A stretch of DNA of 61,000 nucleotides from Neocallimastix lanati (nom. inval.). Taxonomy: Eukaryota; Neocallimastigomycota; Neocallimastigomycetes; Neocallimastigales; Neocallimastigaceae. The stretch covers positions 124,001 to 185,000 of the forward strand of contig JACVTC010000195.1 of the NCBI GenBank assembly GCA_016946835.1. Reading direction: 5' to 3'. Position numbers and translations under genes: made by a program. The notes beneath the pieces were generated by a model. It had not been told where the DNA came from. It saw nothing but the letters and a program-made list of their open reading frames with translations, and did no database searches. This document shows, one piece after another, positions 39,724 to 50,225 of this stretch (position 1 is its first letter; every line of letters starts with the position of its first letter).

Positions 39724-40693
39724 TGTAATAATTTAATTATAAAATTAATTAGAATTAAATTATTAACTACAACTTAATAATAACTAAATAATAATTATTA
39801 TTAAATTGAGAAAACAAAAAAAAGATAAATATACTTATCTTCTATAAGAGAGAGTTTATTATAACTAATTATAATAAACTAATAACACAAAATTGTCAAA
39901 GAGAAAAGATTATTTTATTTTATTTTTTTTTTTTTTTAAATTTGTTTTTTATTAAAACTTACTTTATTAAAATAGAAATATAAAAATTTTATTAATGTTA
40001 TTACTATATTATAATTGTTATAATAATAACTCTTGATTTCTCAAAGAGAATTCAAGAGCTTTATTTATACTTTTTTGAAAAATAAGGTTAAATTAAAAAA
40101 TGTTTTCTAATCTTAACAAATCTCTTATCTAGGAAAAGATTAGAGAGAAAAACCTAGATAAGATTTTTGATCGATATTCTATCCATATCGATCATCGTAT
40201 CAATTAGGTAAAACCAATTACTTTTAAAAAGTGATTGGGAAAAACCCTAATTGACCGATTAGCTAATCTAATTTAATTGATCGAAAATAAAAGAATAAAA
40301 TAATAAAAGATATTTCGACCATAAAATCATAAATTTACAAATAAGGAAAATAACATAATAATGATATTAATAAACAAAATACAGAATACATTATTAAGTA
40401 CATATTAGAATACATAATATATTTGTTTACAATTTAATTAAATAAATAAACTAAGACTAATAAATTTAATAATTAAATATATAATTAAATAAACTATAAT
40501 TATTTATAAATGTATAAATAATAATTAATTAAATAAATTTGTTGTATTAAATTAATGATTATTTAATATTGAGTTTAATAAATTATTAATAATATTTAAA
40601 TGAATAAATATTATATAATTAAATAAAGTTATAATTATAACTTAACTAAGAAAATATAATTATTTTATTTAAAAATAATTATAGATTCTTACA
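39724..40693 (-). repeat. Element A 5' LTR with promoter
   Basis: 970 bp. Reading on the minus strand, TATAAATA (40069-40062) precedes a hairpin (CTCTTGAATTCTC / GAGAAATCAAGAG) and then AAGAGTTATTAT (40034-40023), the predicted RNA start. Other inverted repeats include CTTATCTAGG / CCTAGATAAG. Confidence 0.9.
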
Positions 40694-40698
40694 CATTG
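40694..40698. repeat. Target-site duplication of element A, right (CATTG)
   Basis: Matches 33962-33966. Confidence 0.95.
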
Positions 40699-42935
40699 AT
40701 AAATAACCAAATTATAAATTAAGAAAAATCAATAAAATGGAATAATAACCCTCTTCATTAGTTATTGATAATTATAAAATAATATTTTAATAAAAATAAA
40801 TTAAAAGATTTAAAATTATTAAATAAATATTATTTTAATTTAAAGAACAATGTATTTTATATTAAATTATTCTTTTATTTTACTTTAACGATTTTAAATT
40901 AAATCTCAGTTTAAATTGATATTAATATTAATTAAAAAGAAACTTATTAATAATAACAAAATTGTTTATTTTATCTTAAAAGTGTTTACTTAAAATAATT
41001 ATATAGTTTTATTTTAAATAATTTAAACTTAAAAGAAAAATATAAAAACATGTAAATATTTCTTTAAAAATAAAAAAATCAGAATTCAAGAATTAAAAAT
41101 TTAAAATTTAAGTTTTAATAAATTATTTTCTTTTATTCTCATTTATTTTAAATACTTTTTATTAAGAATATAAATATTCAAAATAATAAAAGGTACAATT
41201 TTATATTGATAAATAAAGTTTTATTATAAAAAAAAAAACAAATATTCTTTTCTTATTTTAAACTGTAGTGTTTTAATTAACATTTTTGTGTTAATAACTA
41301 CCCTTTTAATTGACAAATTATTATCACTTTTAGAAGTAAATTCTAAATTAAGATAATAATCAACATTTGTCAACATTTGTTAAGGAATGAACAAATAATG
41401 TTAATTTTATTATTTTTCATAAAAATAACTTAACCACTAAAATTAAATTATTTATTTCCTTACTTGGGGAACTTTCTTATGTTCTATTACTGCCAAATTA
41501 TTACTAATATTAAATTTATTATTATTAATATAAATTCTTTATTAATATCAATACTTTATTATTAAAATTAATACTATATTATTAATATCAATATTATTAT
41601 CAATATCTAGTTTTATTAATATGATTTATTCTATCAATATTTTATTATTAAAGAAAATTTTATTTTACAAATATTACTAATACAGATTATTTATTATTAA
41701 TAAAAATTAATATAATTAATAATGATTTAAAAATATTTTACTTAAATCCATGATCCTTGTCATTAAAATTAGTAATACTTCCTTCCAAAATACACCCTAT
41801 TTATAATAAGATTAATAATAGATAATAATCTAAAATACTTTTATTTAAAAATAGTATAAAATTAAATAATACTCTATTACTAATAGTTCTGTAAAAGTAT
41901 GAATTTATAATTTAAATACAATTCAAACATGTAACTCTAAGATATTCTAAAGAAATGGCTTGACCATTTCTAACGATAAAAAAAAATATAAATAGATGAG
42001 AAAATTGTATTTTAGAAAAATAATCTGAAGAAAAAAAAAAATATAATCTTATTAAAGAAAATAATTTATTTTTAGTTTTTAATTGAATAATTTTTATTAA
42101 ATAAATAAATAAAATATTTTAAAAAAAAGATATATTTTAAATTTTTAATTTTTTTTATTTTAGTGTTTATTTCTATATTTATTATTATTCTGTCCCGAAC
42201 CTCAACACATTTGAAAAAGAACAAAATAATAATTATTAAATTGTAATAATTTTCATAATATATTACAAATATTCCAATTATAATTATTATTGATTTCTTA
42301 TTAAACTAAACTTTCCTATATTCTTCTTTCATGGAAATTCTAAAATATTGATAGTAAATATTATTATTTTTCTAAAAGTTTCTAAAAGATTTCTATATTA
42401 AGAATCCCTTAAATAAATTCTATAAATTTTTAGAAAATTCTAAATAATTAAAATAAAAATATTGGTTGATTATTAATATATATATATATATAAAAAAAAA
42501 AAAAAATTTTTTTTTTTAGAATAAATTAGTAATAAATATATTATATATTGTAATTATTATTACCAATTAAAAAAAAAAAAAAAAAAAAAAAAATTTTTTT
42601 TTACTAATAAAATTTAAAATTATTAGTAATGACTTTCTAACGTTTTCGAAAAGATTTTATCATATTTATTCAATTATACTCTTAATAAATATAAAATATA
42701 TTGAATAATTATTAAAATCAATTTCAAAAATCCTAATTTTAATTCAAACTCTTTTTTTTATTGAGGCTTTACAATTAAAAATAAAATTGAAAAAGTATAA
42801 ATAGACCTATGTCTACTCAAAAAAAAAAAAAAAGCAGAATCTTTCCTTAGATTATAATAAGATTACTAACAAAATTAAAATAATAAAAATAAAATTAATA
42901 ATAAGAATATTTTTAGTTAGTTTTAAATAGTTTAG

Positions 42936-42981
<46 letters not shown>

Positions 42982-43236
42982 TAGTTTTAAATAGTTTAGT
43001 TTGTTTAGTTTTAAATAGTTTAGTTTTGATAGTTAGTTATTTAATTAAATTTTTAGTTATAATAGTTTAGTTAATATTATTAAGTAATTTATTTAGTTTA
43101 GTGCATAATTTAATAAATAGTTTTATTTAGTTATATAAAAATAAAAAAAAAAAATTATATTGTTTAATAAATAATTGTAATAATTAATTTTCTTATTAGT
43201 TAAAAAAAATATAAACAAATAAACACATAAACAAAT

Positions 43237-43271
<35 letters not shown>

Positions 43272-43323
43272 CAAAATAAAGTGTATTTATTGTAATCCTT
43301 TTATTTCTTATATAACCGAACAC
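40699..43323. other. AT-rich spacer
   Basis: No gene. Two TATAAATAGA elements (about 41988 and 42798), a perfect 8-bp hairpin AGAAATGG-CTTGA-CCATTTCT (about 41952), and poly-A runs near 42572, 42941 and 43243. Could include very old LTR remains. Confidence 0.5.
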
Positions 43324-43328
43324 ATTTG

Positions 43329-44300
43329 TGTAATAATCATACTAAGTTCTATCACTAAATATGATTATTAACTTCAACTTAATGACTAATTCATTAAGTT
43401 GAGAAATAAAATAAAAATAAAAATTTTACCTAAAAACGAGTTTATTATAAAATTAATTATAATAACAACACAAAGAGCAAAAGAAGGAATATTTGAATAA
43501 ATTTGTTTTAAAAAATATGTTTTTGAATAAAATGTTTTATTAATTTATTAAAGTTTAAAATATAAAATTGCTATTATTATAACTATATTTTTATAATAAT
43601 AACTCTTGATTTCTTAAAGGGAAATCAAGAGCCTTATTTATATTTTTTTTATGGAAATAAGGTTAAATAAAAAGGGTTTTCTAATCTTAAAAAATATCTT
43701 ATCTAGAAAAAGATTAGAAGAAAAAACTAGATAAGTTTTTTGATCGATATTCTATTCATATCGATCATCGTATATATTAAGTAAAACCAAATATATTATT
43801 TTATATTTGGATAAAACCTTAATATATCGATTTCCTAAATTTTAATTTAGATCATCAATAAAAGGAAAAATCAATAATAACCGGAATGATCTAAATTATT
43901 CTATTTTTCTAAATATTATTTTTAAAATCTAATCTAAACTTATTAACATAAAACTATCTTTAAACTAGAATACAGAATTATAAAAAATACAGAAACTTGT
44001 TAATTGTTCTTTTAAATGTACAATGTAAAAAATAAATAAAACTAATGTTTACATTAACTTAATAATTAAATGAATAACTAAATAAAATTAATAATATTAA
44101 TAAGTGTACATATAATAATTATTTAAATAAATTTTCTAATATTATTTAAGTGTATGAATAATTACAATTATAATAAATTTGATAATAATATCTCAATGTA
44201 TGAATTAATTATAATTTAAATAAATTTATAATTATTATCAATAATTATAAAGACTAAGAAATAATAATTATTTATTAGTAAATAATTATTATTTCTTACA
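43329..44300 (-). mobile_element. Solo LTR of the element-A family with target duplication
   Basis: 972 bp, TGTAATAATCAT to TTTCTTACA, flanked by ATTTG on both sides (43324-43328 and 44301-44305). Keeps ATAATAACTCTTGATTTC, the reverse TATA box TTATTTATA, TCTTATCTAG, CTAGATAAG and GATCGATAT. Diverged from element A, so an older relative that lost its interior by LTR-LTR recombination. Confidence 0.88.
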
Positions 44301-44304
44301 ATTT

Positions 44305-44354
44305 GATACGGGGTGTCACTAAATACCTTGTATTTCCTATTAAATACTCTTAAT
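44305..44354. repeat. 50-bp repeat abutting an LTR end, copy 1
   Basis: GATACGGGGTGTCACTAAAT and the next 30 bp are identical to 60941-60990. Here it starts at the target duplication of the A-family solo LTR. Confidence 0.9.
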
Positions 44355-44370
44355 TGTTAAGATTTTGATA

Positions 44371-44478
44371 TAATTTATAGTTTAAATTTAAATAATATAA
44401 TATGGTTTATTAAAAAATATTCACTAATTTATAGTTTAAATTTAAATAAAATAATATGGTTTATTAAAAAATATTCAC
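44371..44478. repeat. 54-bp tandem duplication
   Basis: Two units (44371-44424, 44425-44478) starting TAATTTATAGTTTAAATTTA and ending AATATTCAC, differing at one base. Confidence 0.9.
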
Positions 44479-45072
44479 TAAGTCGATATGTCTATATAGT
44501 AATATACTATATAGATATATAATAAAAATAATAAATATTTAAATGTTTAGTTTAATAAAAATTTATTTATAATAAACTTTGATAATTAGAATTATCAAAT
44601 TAATTTAATTTTAAATTTGTTTATTTTATTTAATAATAAAATATCTATAATATATTACTATTAAGGTAATTTTACAATAACCTTACAAAGAACATAAAAG
44701 ATAGATTTTTACATCTTTCTTTTATACTTTGTAAGTTACATAATAATAATATTTAATTATAAGATAGTAATAATATAGTAATATAAATACTAATAAAATA
44801 TAAGGATAAATTTAATTATATAATTAATTTGAATAATTGAATTTAATATAGATATGTTGTAAACATATATAAAAACATAATATAAATAAAATACACGTGA
44901 CGTCAAATGTATCATTGAAATTAATTATTAATATAAACCTTATTTATTAATATTCTCAGAATTATTAGGCCTAAGATAACCCTTTAAATATTAAACAAGA
45001 ATTTATATTAATTATTAATTATTTAAATATATATATTATTTATAATTAAATAAATAATATTTTTAATTATTG
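44479..45072. other. AT-rich spacer
   Basis: Flank of element B. Includes CACGTGACGTCA near 44895 (overlapping E-box and CRE-like sites, function unknown). No gene. Confidence 0.55.
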
Positions 45073-45077
45073 AAATG
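45073..45077. repeat. Target-site duplication of element B, left (AAATG)
   Basis: Matches 51675-51679. Confidence 0.95.
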
Positions 45078-45390
45078 TGAGAAAAGTATGTGTGTTTTAT
45101 ATAATAAACTTTATTTAATTTTTGTACTTATTTAATACATAAATTTTATTAATGTAAAGAACTCATTTTTTTAAGATAATAAAAATAATTATTTTTTATA
45201 GTAAAAATTACATATTTAATCATGTGATAATTCTATGAATTAATACACATAGATAAATGTTACACAACATAAAAATATAATAATAAAATATTAATATAAG
45301 ATAAGAATATAATATTGATAATAATATAAGAATATAAAAATATAATTTTAATAATATAAAAATATAAAATAAAATGTGATTATTTTAACA
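45078..45390 (-). repeat. Element B 3' LTR
   Basis: Plus strand TGAGAAAAGTATGTGTG to GATTATTTTAACA; 313 bp. Confidence 0.95.
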
Positions 45391-45400
45391 TTCCCCCCTA
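45391..45400 (-). other. Element B polypurine tract
   Basis: Minus strand TAGGGGGGAA directly before the 3' LTR start TGTTAAAATA; a classic plus-strand primer site. Confidence 0.85.
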
Positions 45401-47080
45401 AACAAGATTTTTCTTGAAAATTTTGTTTGCGAAGAATAACATTTTATTTCCGTTGACATCTTTTGTGAGTACATCTGCAAGATTGTCTTCGGATTTGATG
45501 TGTTGTAAAATAACATTATTATTTTCAACATGTTCCTTGAAGAAATGGTAACTTACACGGATGTGTCTTAGTCTTTTTCCAATAGCGAAATTTTCGGCGG
45601 AGTATAGACTGGCTTTATTGTCACCATAGAGATTTATTTTGAATTCTTTGTTAAATAGTTCTTCAAGAATGTTTTTCAACCATAGGCCATTTGCAACGGC
45701 TTCCGATAATGCAACATATTCTGCTTCGGCAGTGGATCTTGAGACACATTGTTGTTGTCTTGACATCCATAAGACTGGTCCTGAAGCTAGGAAGTATATG
45801 TTTCCAGATGTAGATTTGCTATTGATTACATCTCCAGCGAAGTCGGAGTCAGTATAGCCTTTAAGATTTCCATCTCTTTTATATTGTAGGTAATAATCTT
45901 TGGTTTGGTTAATATATTTAAATATTTGTAGTACCTTTTTCCAATCAGTCATGTTTGGATTTTTATTTTTTCTTGATGCTTTATTTACTGCACAAGCAAT
46001 ATCAGGTCTTGTACATTTTGCTAGATGTATGAGAGAGCCTACTGCGCTTTGATAGATACTATTATCGAATGGTTCGTTATTAATTTCTTTAATGTTTTCA
46101 CCTACACAAGGAGTAGAGGATTTTTGATTTTCATTTATTTTGAATCTTTTTAAGATATCGTTAATATATTTCTTTTGTGAAATATTATATCCATATTCAG
46201 TAGGTTCAACAGTTATTCCAAGTATATGATTTACTGGACTACATTTTGATATTTTAAATTTATTTTTAATTAGCTCAACAGTGGAGTTTATTTCATTATC
46301 TAAGCCTGTAATAAGCATATCATCTACATATAATGCAACAATGCAAGTAGTTTCTTTTTGGGAATTTGATTTTGAAAATAAGCATTGTTCACTTTTAAGT
46401 TGAGTAAAACCTATACTCTTCAGGAAATTAGAGATTGTTATGTTCCACATTCTTCCTGCTTGTTTCAGTCCATATAAGGCTTTGTTTAATTTCCAAAAAC
46501 CATTTTTATAGTTTGGATCTCCTTCTGGAATTGTCATATAGATTTCTTCATTCAGAGGAGCATTTAGGTATGCGGCTTTGATGTCTAATTGTTGTATTTT
46601 CCATTTATGTAATGAAGCTATTGCGATGACTAAGCGCATGCTTTCAACAGATAACGTGGGAGAGTATGTTTTGTCATAATCAATACCTTCAATTTGTTTA
46701 AATCCTTTGATTACTAGTCTAGCCTTGTATTTTTCAAGTTCTCCTTTATCGTTATATTTTTTTGTGAATACCCATTTGTATTCAATAGGTTTTCTTCCTT
46801 CAGGTAGCTTCTTTACTAAAGACATGGTTTTGTTGTTGTAGAGATTTTCAAGCTCGCTTGATATTGCTTCTATCCATTTATCCTTATCAACACTAGTTAC
46901 TGCTTCTAGGAATGTTTGCGGAGTATCTAAATCAATACTATTTATTTGTTTATTTGTATCATTGCTTGTTTTATTCGTTTCATTTTCAGTATTAACATTT
47001 TCATTTGATTTGTTAAAATTATCATTTTGTTTTATAGGAATATGATTATCGTTTAATGTTTGTTTTCCTAAATTAATTGT
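45398..47080 (-). CDS. pol: Element B reverse transcriptase and RNase H
   Basis: The frame is open from 47080; the first ATG is at 46825, but the upstream codons (DTPQTFLEAVTSVDKDKWIE, SSELENLYNN) are clearly the conserved start of copia RT, so it should be part of a longer polyprotein. RT motifs: KYKARLVIKGFKQ, YDKTYSPTLS, LDIKAAYLNAPL, YGLKQAGRMW and the catalytic YVDDMLITG. RNase H: GYTDSDFAGD, STAEAEYVALSEA, YGDNKASLY and HIRVSYHFFKEHV, ending LADVLTKDV. The domain itself is intact; it is out of frame with the upstream part (overlap 47068-47080). Confidence 0.93.
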   Translation of the reverse strand, partial: TINLGKQTLNDNHIPIKQNDNFNKSNENVNTENETNKTSNDTNKQINSIDLDTPQTFLEAVTSVDKDKWIEAISSELENLYNNKTMSLVKKLPEGRKPIEYKWVFTKKYNDKGELEKYKARLVIKGFKQIEGIDYDKTYSPTLSVESMRLVIAIASLHKWKIQQLDIKAAYLNAPLNEEIYMTIPEGDPNYKNGFWKLNKALYGLKQAGRMWNITISNFLKSIGFTQLKSEQCLFSKSNSQKETTCIVALYVDDMLITGLDNEINSTVELIKNKFKISKCSPVNHILGITVEPTEYGYNISQKKYINDILKRFKINENQKSSTPCVGENIKEINNEPFDNSIYQSAVGSLIHLAKCTRPDIACAVNKASRKNKNPNMTDWKKVLQIFKYINQTKDYYLQYKRDGNLKGYTDSDFAGDVINSKSTSGNIYFLASGPVLWMSRQQQCVSRSTAEAEYVALSEAVANGLWLKNILEELFNKEFKINLYGDNKASLYSAENFAIGKRLRHIRVSYHFFKEHVENNNVILQHIKSEDNLADVLTKDVNGNKMLFFANKIFKKNLV

Positions 47081-47397
47081 TTAATTCTTTGTTTCTTATA
47101 AATATTATGATCTGTACTAGAGTCATTCTCTCTCTTCCTTTTGTTTAATAAATAATTAGAATTAACAATTGCAATGTATTTTGGAGTAGTTTTTGATGTT
47201 TCATTATTTTGTGTTTTTCTTTTCTCTAAAATTTTTGAGATTTTTAATTTTTGAATTCTAATCCTTTTTAATTTTTCTTTCAAAACTTTTCTTTTATTAA
47301 TAATTATCACTTTAGAAGGCGTTTTTTCTCGCGGGGGTTCCCCCAAATGGCTCGCTGGTCGAGCTGTGAGGCGACTGCACAACGACACCGACGACAC
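47068..47397 (-). pseudogene. Element B middle frame
   Basis: Open frame between the integrase part and RT, very basic and Lys/Asn-rich (EKLKRIRIQKLKISKILEKR). Its start overlaps the GC-rich island. It is the linker region of the polyprotein, displaced into another frame at both ends. Confidence 0.5.
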
Positions 47398-50198
47398 CGG
47401 ATCGGATCGGATCCGCGGGTTGTCGTCTCACTCTCTTCTTTTTTTGAGAATTTCGAAGTATTAATTGTGGCTTGATTTTTAATTTTCCTATTTTGATTAA
47501 TGTTTTCAGGCATATGTAAATTATTTGAATTTGTGGCTTGAACTTTAATAATTATCTTTTTATTATTTTTATTTGACTGTTTTGCATTAGATACATTCTT
47601 TGAATTATTTTGATAATTAATTGGAATGTTAGAGTTATTTATTGATTTTAAATTATTATTTGTATTGGAATTATTTTTGGAGGAGTTATTGTCATTATTT
47701 GAAAATATATTTGATTTTATATTTTTGTAAATTTCTGATAAAAGTTCTTCATTGTTATATTTATTTTTAATAAAATCTTTTAAATTTTTCGTTGCCTGTT
47801 TTAATTGTTTATTAACAATTTTATTATCATTAAATTTATTATTTTTATAATCACTAATAATACCATTATGCTTTAAATTATATTGCTTAATATCTGATTT
47901 CATTTTATTGACAATATTTGAGTCACTGTTAAATATATATTTTATTTTATTTAAATTATTCGTTAAATTGTGATTCGAGATATTTGATTTAATTGTTGAA
48001 TTATTTGAATTCTTATATGAAGTATTGTTTGAGTTACTATTTGAAATAATATTTGAAGTATTATTTGATTTATTATTTGAAATTATATTTGAATTATTAT
48101 TTAAGATATTGTTTGAATTATTATTTGAGATATTGTTTGAATTATTATTTGAGATATTGTTTGAATTATTATTTGAGATATTGTTTGAATTATTATTTGA
48201 AGTAATATTTGAGTTATTATTAGGAATATTATTTGATTTATTGGTAGAAATATTTGATTCATAATTGTCGTTGTAAATTTTATTATTATTTAATGAGTTA
48301 TTATTATCATTGTTTTGAGAATACTCATGAGAATCTTCACTTGAATAGTTACTGTCGTTGAAATTTGAAGTATTATTATTATTGAAATTTTGTTGAATTA
48401 AGAGTACATTTTGATTGTTGTTACTTTGGTGATGAACATTTGAATTATTTTCTTTTGATTCATATTCTAAATCTTCGTCTTCATCTTCTTCTGTGTTAAG
48501 TTCTTCAGGTGTGTAATTTTCTTTATAATTTGTTTTGTTATTGAAATTAAAGTTTCCAGGGATATCTTCTTCGAATACGGCATCACGAACAATATGAGTT
48601 TTGCAATCATTAGTTCCGAAAATAACATATCCTGGAGAATGTTCATCATATCCTAAGAAAATTCCGGGTAATGTGTTATTATCAAATTTTGAGTTTTTAA
48701 GGGAAGCGTCTACATAGTAGTATGCTCTGCATCCAAAAACACGAAGATTGTCAATATTCACTTCTTTATGGTAGTATAATTCATCAGGAATTTTAAATTT
48801 TATTGCTGTTCTTGGAGTCATATTATATATTTTCACTGCGGTTTTGACAGCGTCTTCCCAGAAATGGTAGCTTAACTTTGCTTGGTTTAATAATGCTTTT
48901 GTAGCATTTATTGTTCCATTTAATCTTTCAGCTCTTCCATTGCTTTGTGGGTTTCTTGGAACGATAAGATTTCTTTGTATACCTGCTTTGTTGCAGATAT
49001 CTATGAATTTTCTTGATGTATATTCTTTTCCATTGTCACTTTGTATTTTTGTTATTGTTAAATTTGATTCATTTGTCACCATTCGTATGAAATTTTCAAA
49101 GATTTCCGGAACTTCCGATTTTCTTTTCAGTAGATATATCCAACTTTTTCTTGTGAAGTCATCAAGGAAAGTTAAAATATATTTGAAATTATTCCTTGAT
49201 TCTTTAAGAGGTCCAATAATGTCCGAGTGTATTAGTTCCAATGGCCTTGTACTTCTTGCATTTAAAGTTTTTCTGAAAGGTTCTTTTTTCAGCTTTGATA
49301 TTTTGCAGCCAATACATAGAGTTTTGTTAATTGTGTGTCCATTTAGGAATTTAATAAGATTATTGTTATAGAAATGGCACAGTCTTTTATGCCATATACT
49401 TAAGGAGTATTGGTCTAGATTGCTACTTTGTAAACTGTATATTGTTTTATAGTTTCCTTGTTTATTATTAACGTAAATATTACAAATTTTGATTGAGTTT
49501 TCTTTTTCTATGCATAAAAGTTGACCATTTAGTTTTGCTAATCTAAAGTATGCATTGCTATCAATAATGATAACATCAGCTAAGTATTGTCTTTTAAGAT
49601 CGTTGAATGATATTAATGTTTTATTTTCATTAATATCTTCTGAATATAATACATTTTTTATTATGAAGTAAATATTATTGATGTATCCCGTAAGATCTCC
49701 AATTTTTGAAACTTGTACTATTTCTTTTTTCTTTGTTGGTAGTATCATATTTGTATGATAATCTCTAACATTACATAGATTTTTTAATGATCCCGTGATA
49801 TTTGAAGATGCTCCAGAATCTATGGATATTACATATCCATTATTATAATCTGGATGACATTTATGACTGTTAATGAATTCATATATAGTTTTTCTATTTA
49901 AGTCGTTTGTAATTATGTTTGGAATCATAGGTGGAAGTGGACTATCATGAGGTTTTACTAATTTATTTTTACCAATAAGGTTTAATTCTAGATTATTATT
50001 ATTTTCTACGTTATTGATTATTATATCACGTGATTCCATAATTTTATTTGATATATTTGATTTATGTTCATCATGAATTGATTCATTTGAAATATTATAG
50101 TTGATTGGATTTGGTTTAAGTTTGTTATAGTCCCCTAAATAATTGATTATTAAATCATTTGATTCATAAGAGTTATTCATTGGTGGTTCAGGAGACAT
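47307..50198 (-). CDS. pol: Element B protease and integrase
   Basis: 963 codons from the first ATG, but in the same frame as gag and separated from it only by one UGA, so probably reached by readthrough. Protease has SIDSGASSNITG. Integrase has the zinc site H-x4-H...C-x2-C (WHKRLCHF..., LCIGCK), then catalytic D (LIHSDIIGPL), D (IQSDNGKEYTS) and E (NGRAERLNGT), followed by VFGCRAYYYVD. A long Asn/Ser-rich tail holds a repeated SNNISNNN unit (about 10 times). The last residues come from the GC-rich island (SDPIRCRRCRCAVASQLDQR) and end in a stop, so the link to RT is broken. Confidence 0.93.
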   Translation of the reverse strand: MSPEPPMNNSYESNDLIINYLGDYNKLKPNPINYNISNESIHDEHKSNISNKIMESRDIIINNVENNNNLELNLIGKNKLVKPHDSPLPPMIPNIITNDLNRKTIYEFINSHKCHPDYNNGYVISIDSGASSNITGSLKNLCNVRDYHTNMILPTKKKEIVQVSKIGDLTGYINNIYFIIKNVLYSEDINENKTLISFNDLKRQYLADVIIIDSNAYFRLAKLNGQLLCIEKENSIKICNIYVNNKQGNYKTIYSLQSSNLDQYSLSIWHKRLCHFYNNNLIKFLNGHTINKTLCIGCKISKLKKEPFRKTLNARSTRPLELIHSDIIGPLKESRNNFKYILTFLDDFTRKSWIYLLKRKSEVPEIFENFIRMVTNESNLTITKIQSDNGKEYTSRKFIDICNKAGIQRNLIVPRNPQSNGRAERLNGTINATKALLNQAKLSYHFWEDAVKTAVKIYNMTPRTAIKFKIPDELYYHKEVNIDNLRVFGCRAYYYVDASLKNSKFDNNTLPGIFLGYDEHSPGYVIFGTNDCKTHIVRDAVFEEDIPGNFNFNNKTNYKENYTPEELNTEEDEDEDLEYESKENNSNVHHQSNNNQNVLLIQQNFNNNNTSNFNDSNYSSEDSHEYSQNNDNNNSLNNNKIYNDNYESNISTNKSNNIPNNNSNITSNNNSNNISNNNSNNISNNNSNNISNNNSNNILNNNSNIISNNKSNNTSNIISNSNSNNTSYKNSNNSTIKSNISNHNLTNNLNKIKYIFNSDSNIVNKMKSDIKQYNLKHNGIISDYKNNKFNDNKIVNKQLKQATKNLKDFIKNKYNNEELLSEIYKNIKSNIFSNNDNNSSKNNSNTNNNLKSINNSNIPINYQNNSKNVSNAKQSNKNNKKIIIKVQATNSNNLHMPENINQNRKIKNQATINTSKFSKKEESETTTRGSDPIRCRRCRCAVASQLDQRAIWGNPREKKRLLK
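47318..47435. other. GC-rich island inside copia pol
   Basis: About 115 bp rich in G and C in a window otherwise dominated by A/T. Contains GGATCGGATCGGATCC, an inverted repeat CGGGGGTTCCCCC and several CGACGACACC-type triplets. It lies exactly where the frame changes. It may be a foreign insertion, an assembly artefact, or a real but atypical coding segment. No matching target duplication was recognised. Confidence 0.7.
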
Positions 50199-50225
50199 GT
50201 CATATGGATTTTCTCCATCTAGTCA
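50199..50225 (-). promoter_or_regulatory. Gag stop with readthrough context UGA-CUAG
   Basis: On the minus strand gag ends ATC-TGA-CTA-GAT-GGA and the same frame continues eight codons to the first pol ATG and on through integrase. UGA followed by CUAG is the best known leaky stop context (alphavirus and several animal genes). So pol is likely made as a Gag-Pol fusion by readthrough. Confidence 0.8.

Larger units (their letters stand above)
33967..40693 (-). mobile_element. Element A: full-length Ty3/gypsy retrotransposon
   Basis: 6.7 kb, complete. LTRs at 33967-34932 (3') and 39724-40693 (5') are 966 and 970 bp; the only difference I found is a 4-bp indel, so it inserted recently. Order in transcription: 5' LTR, PBS, long leader, gag-protease, pol (RT, RNase H, integrase), purine tract, 3' LTR. 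Five-base target duplication CATTG. It lies just upstream of tRNA-Arg copy 1. Both reading frames are intact, so it may be active. Confidence 0.96.

Noticed and set aside
44305-44354. tRNA gene at the 50-bp repeat
   Set aside because: No A box, B box or cloverleaf could be drawn.
48025-48264. Plus-strand open frame of repeated FELLFEI
   Set aside because: Antisense of the Asn-rich repeat in the copia polyprotein.
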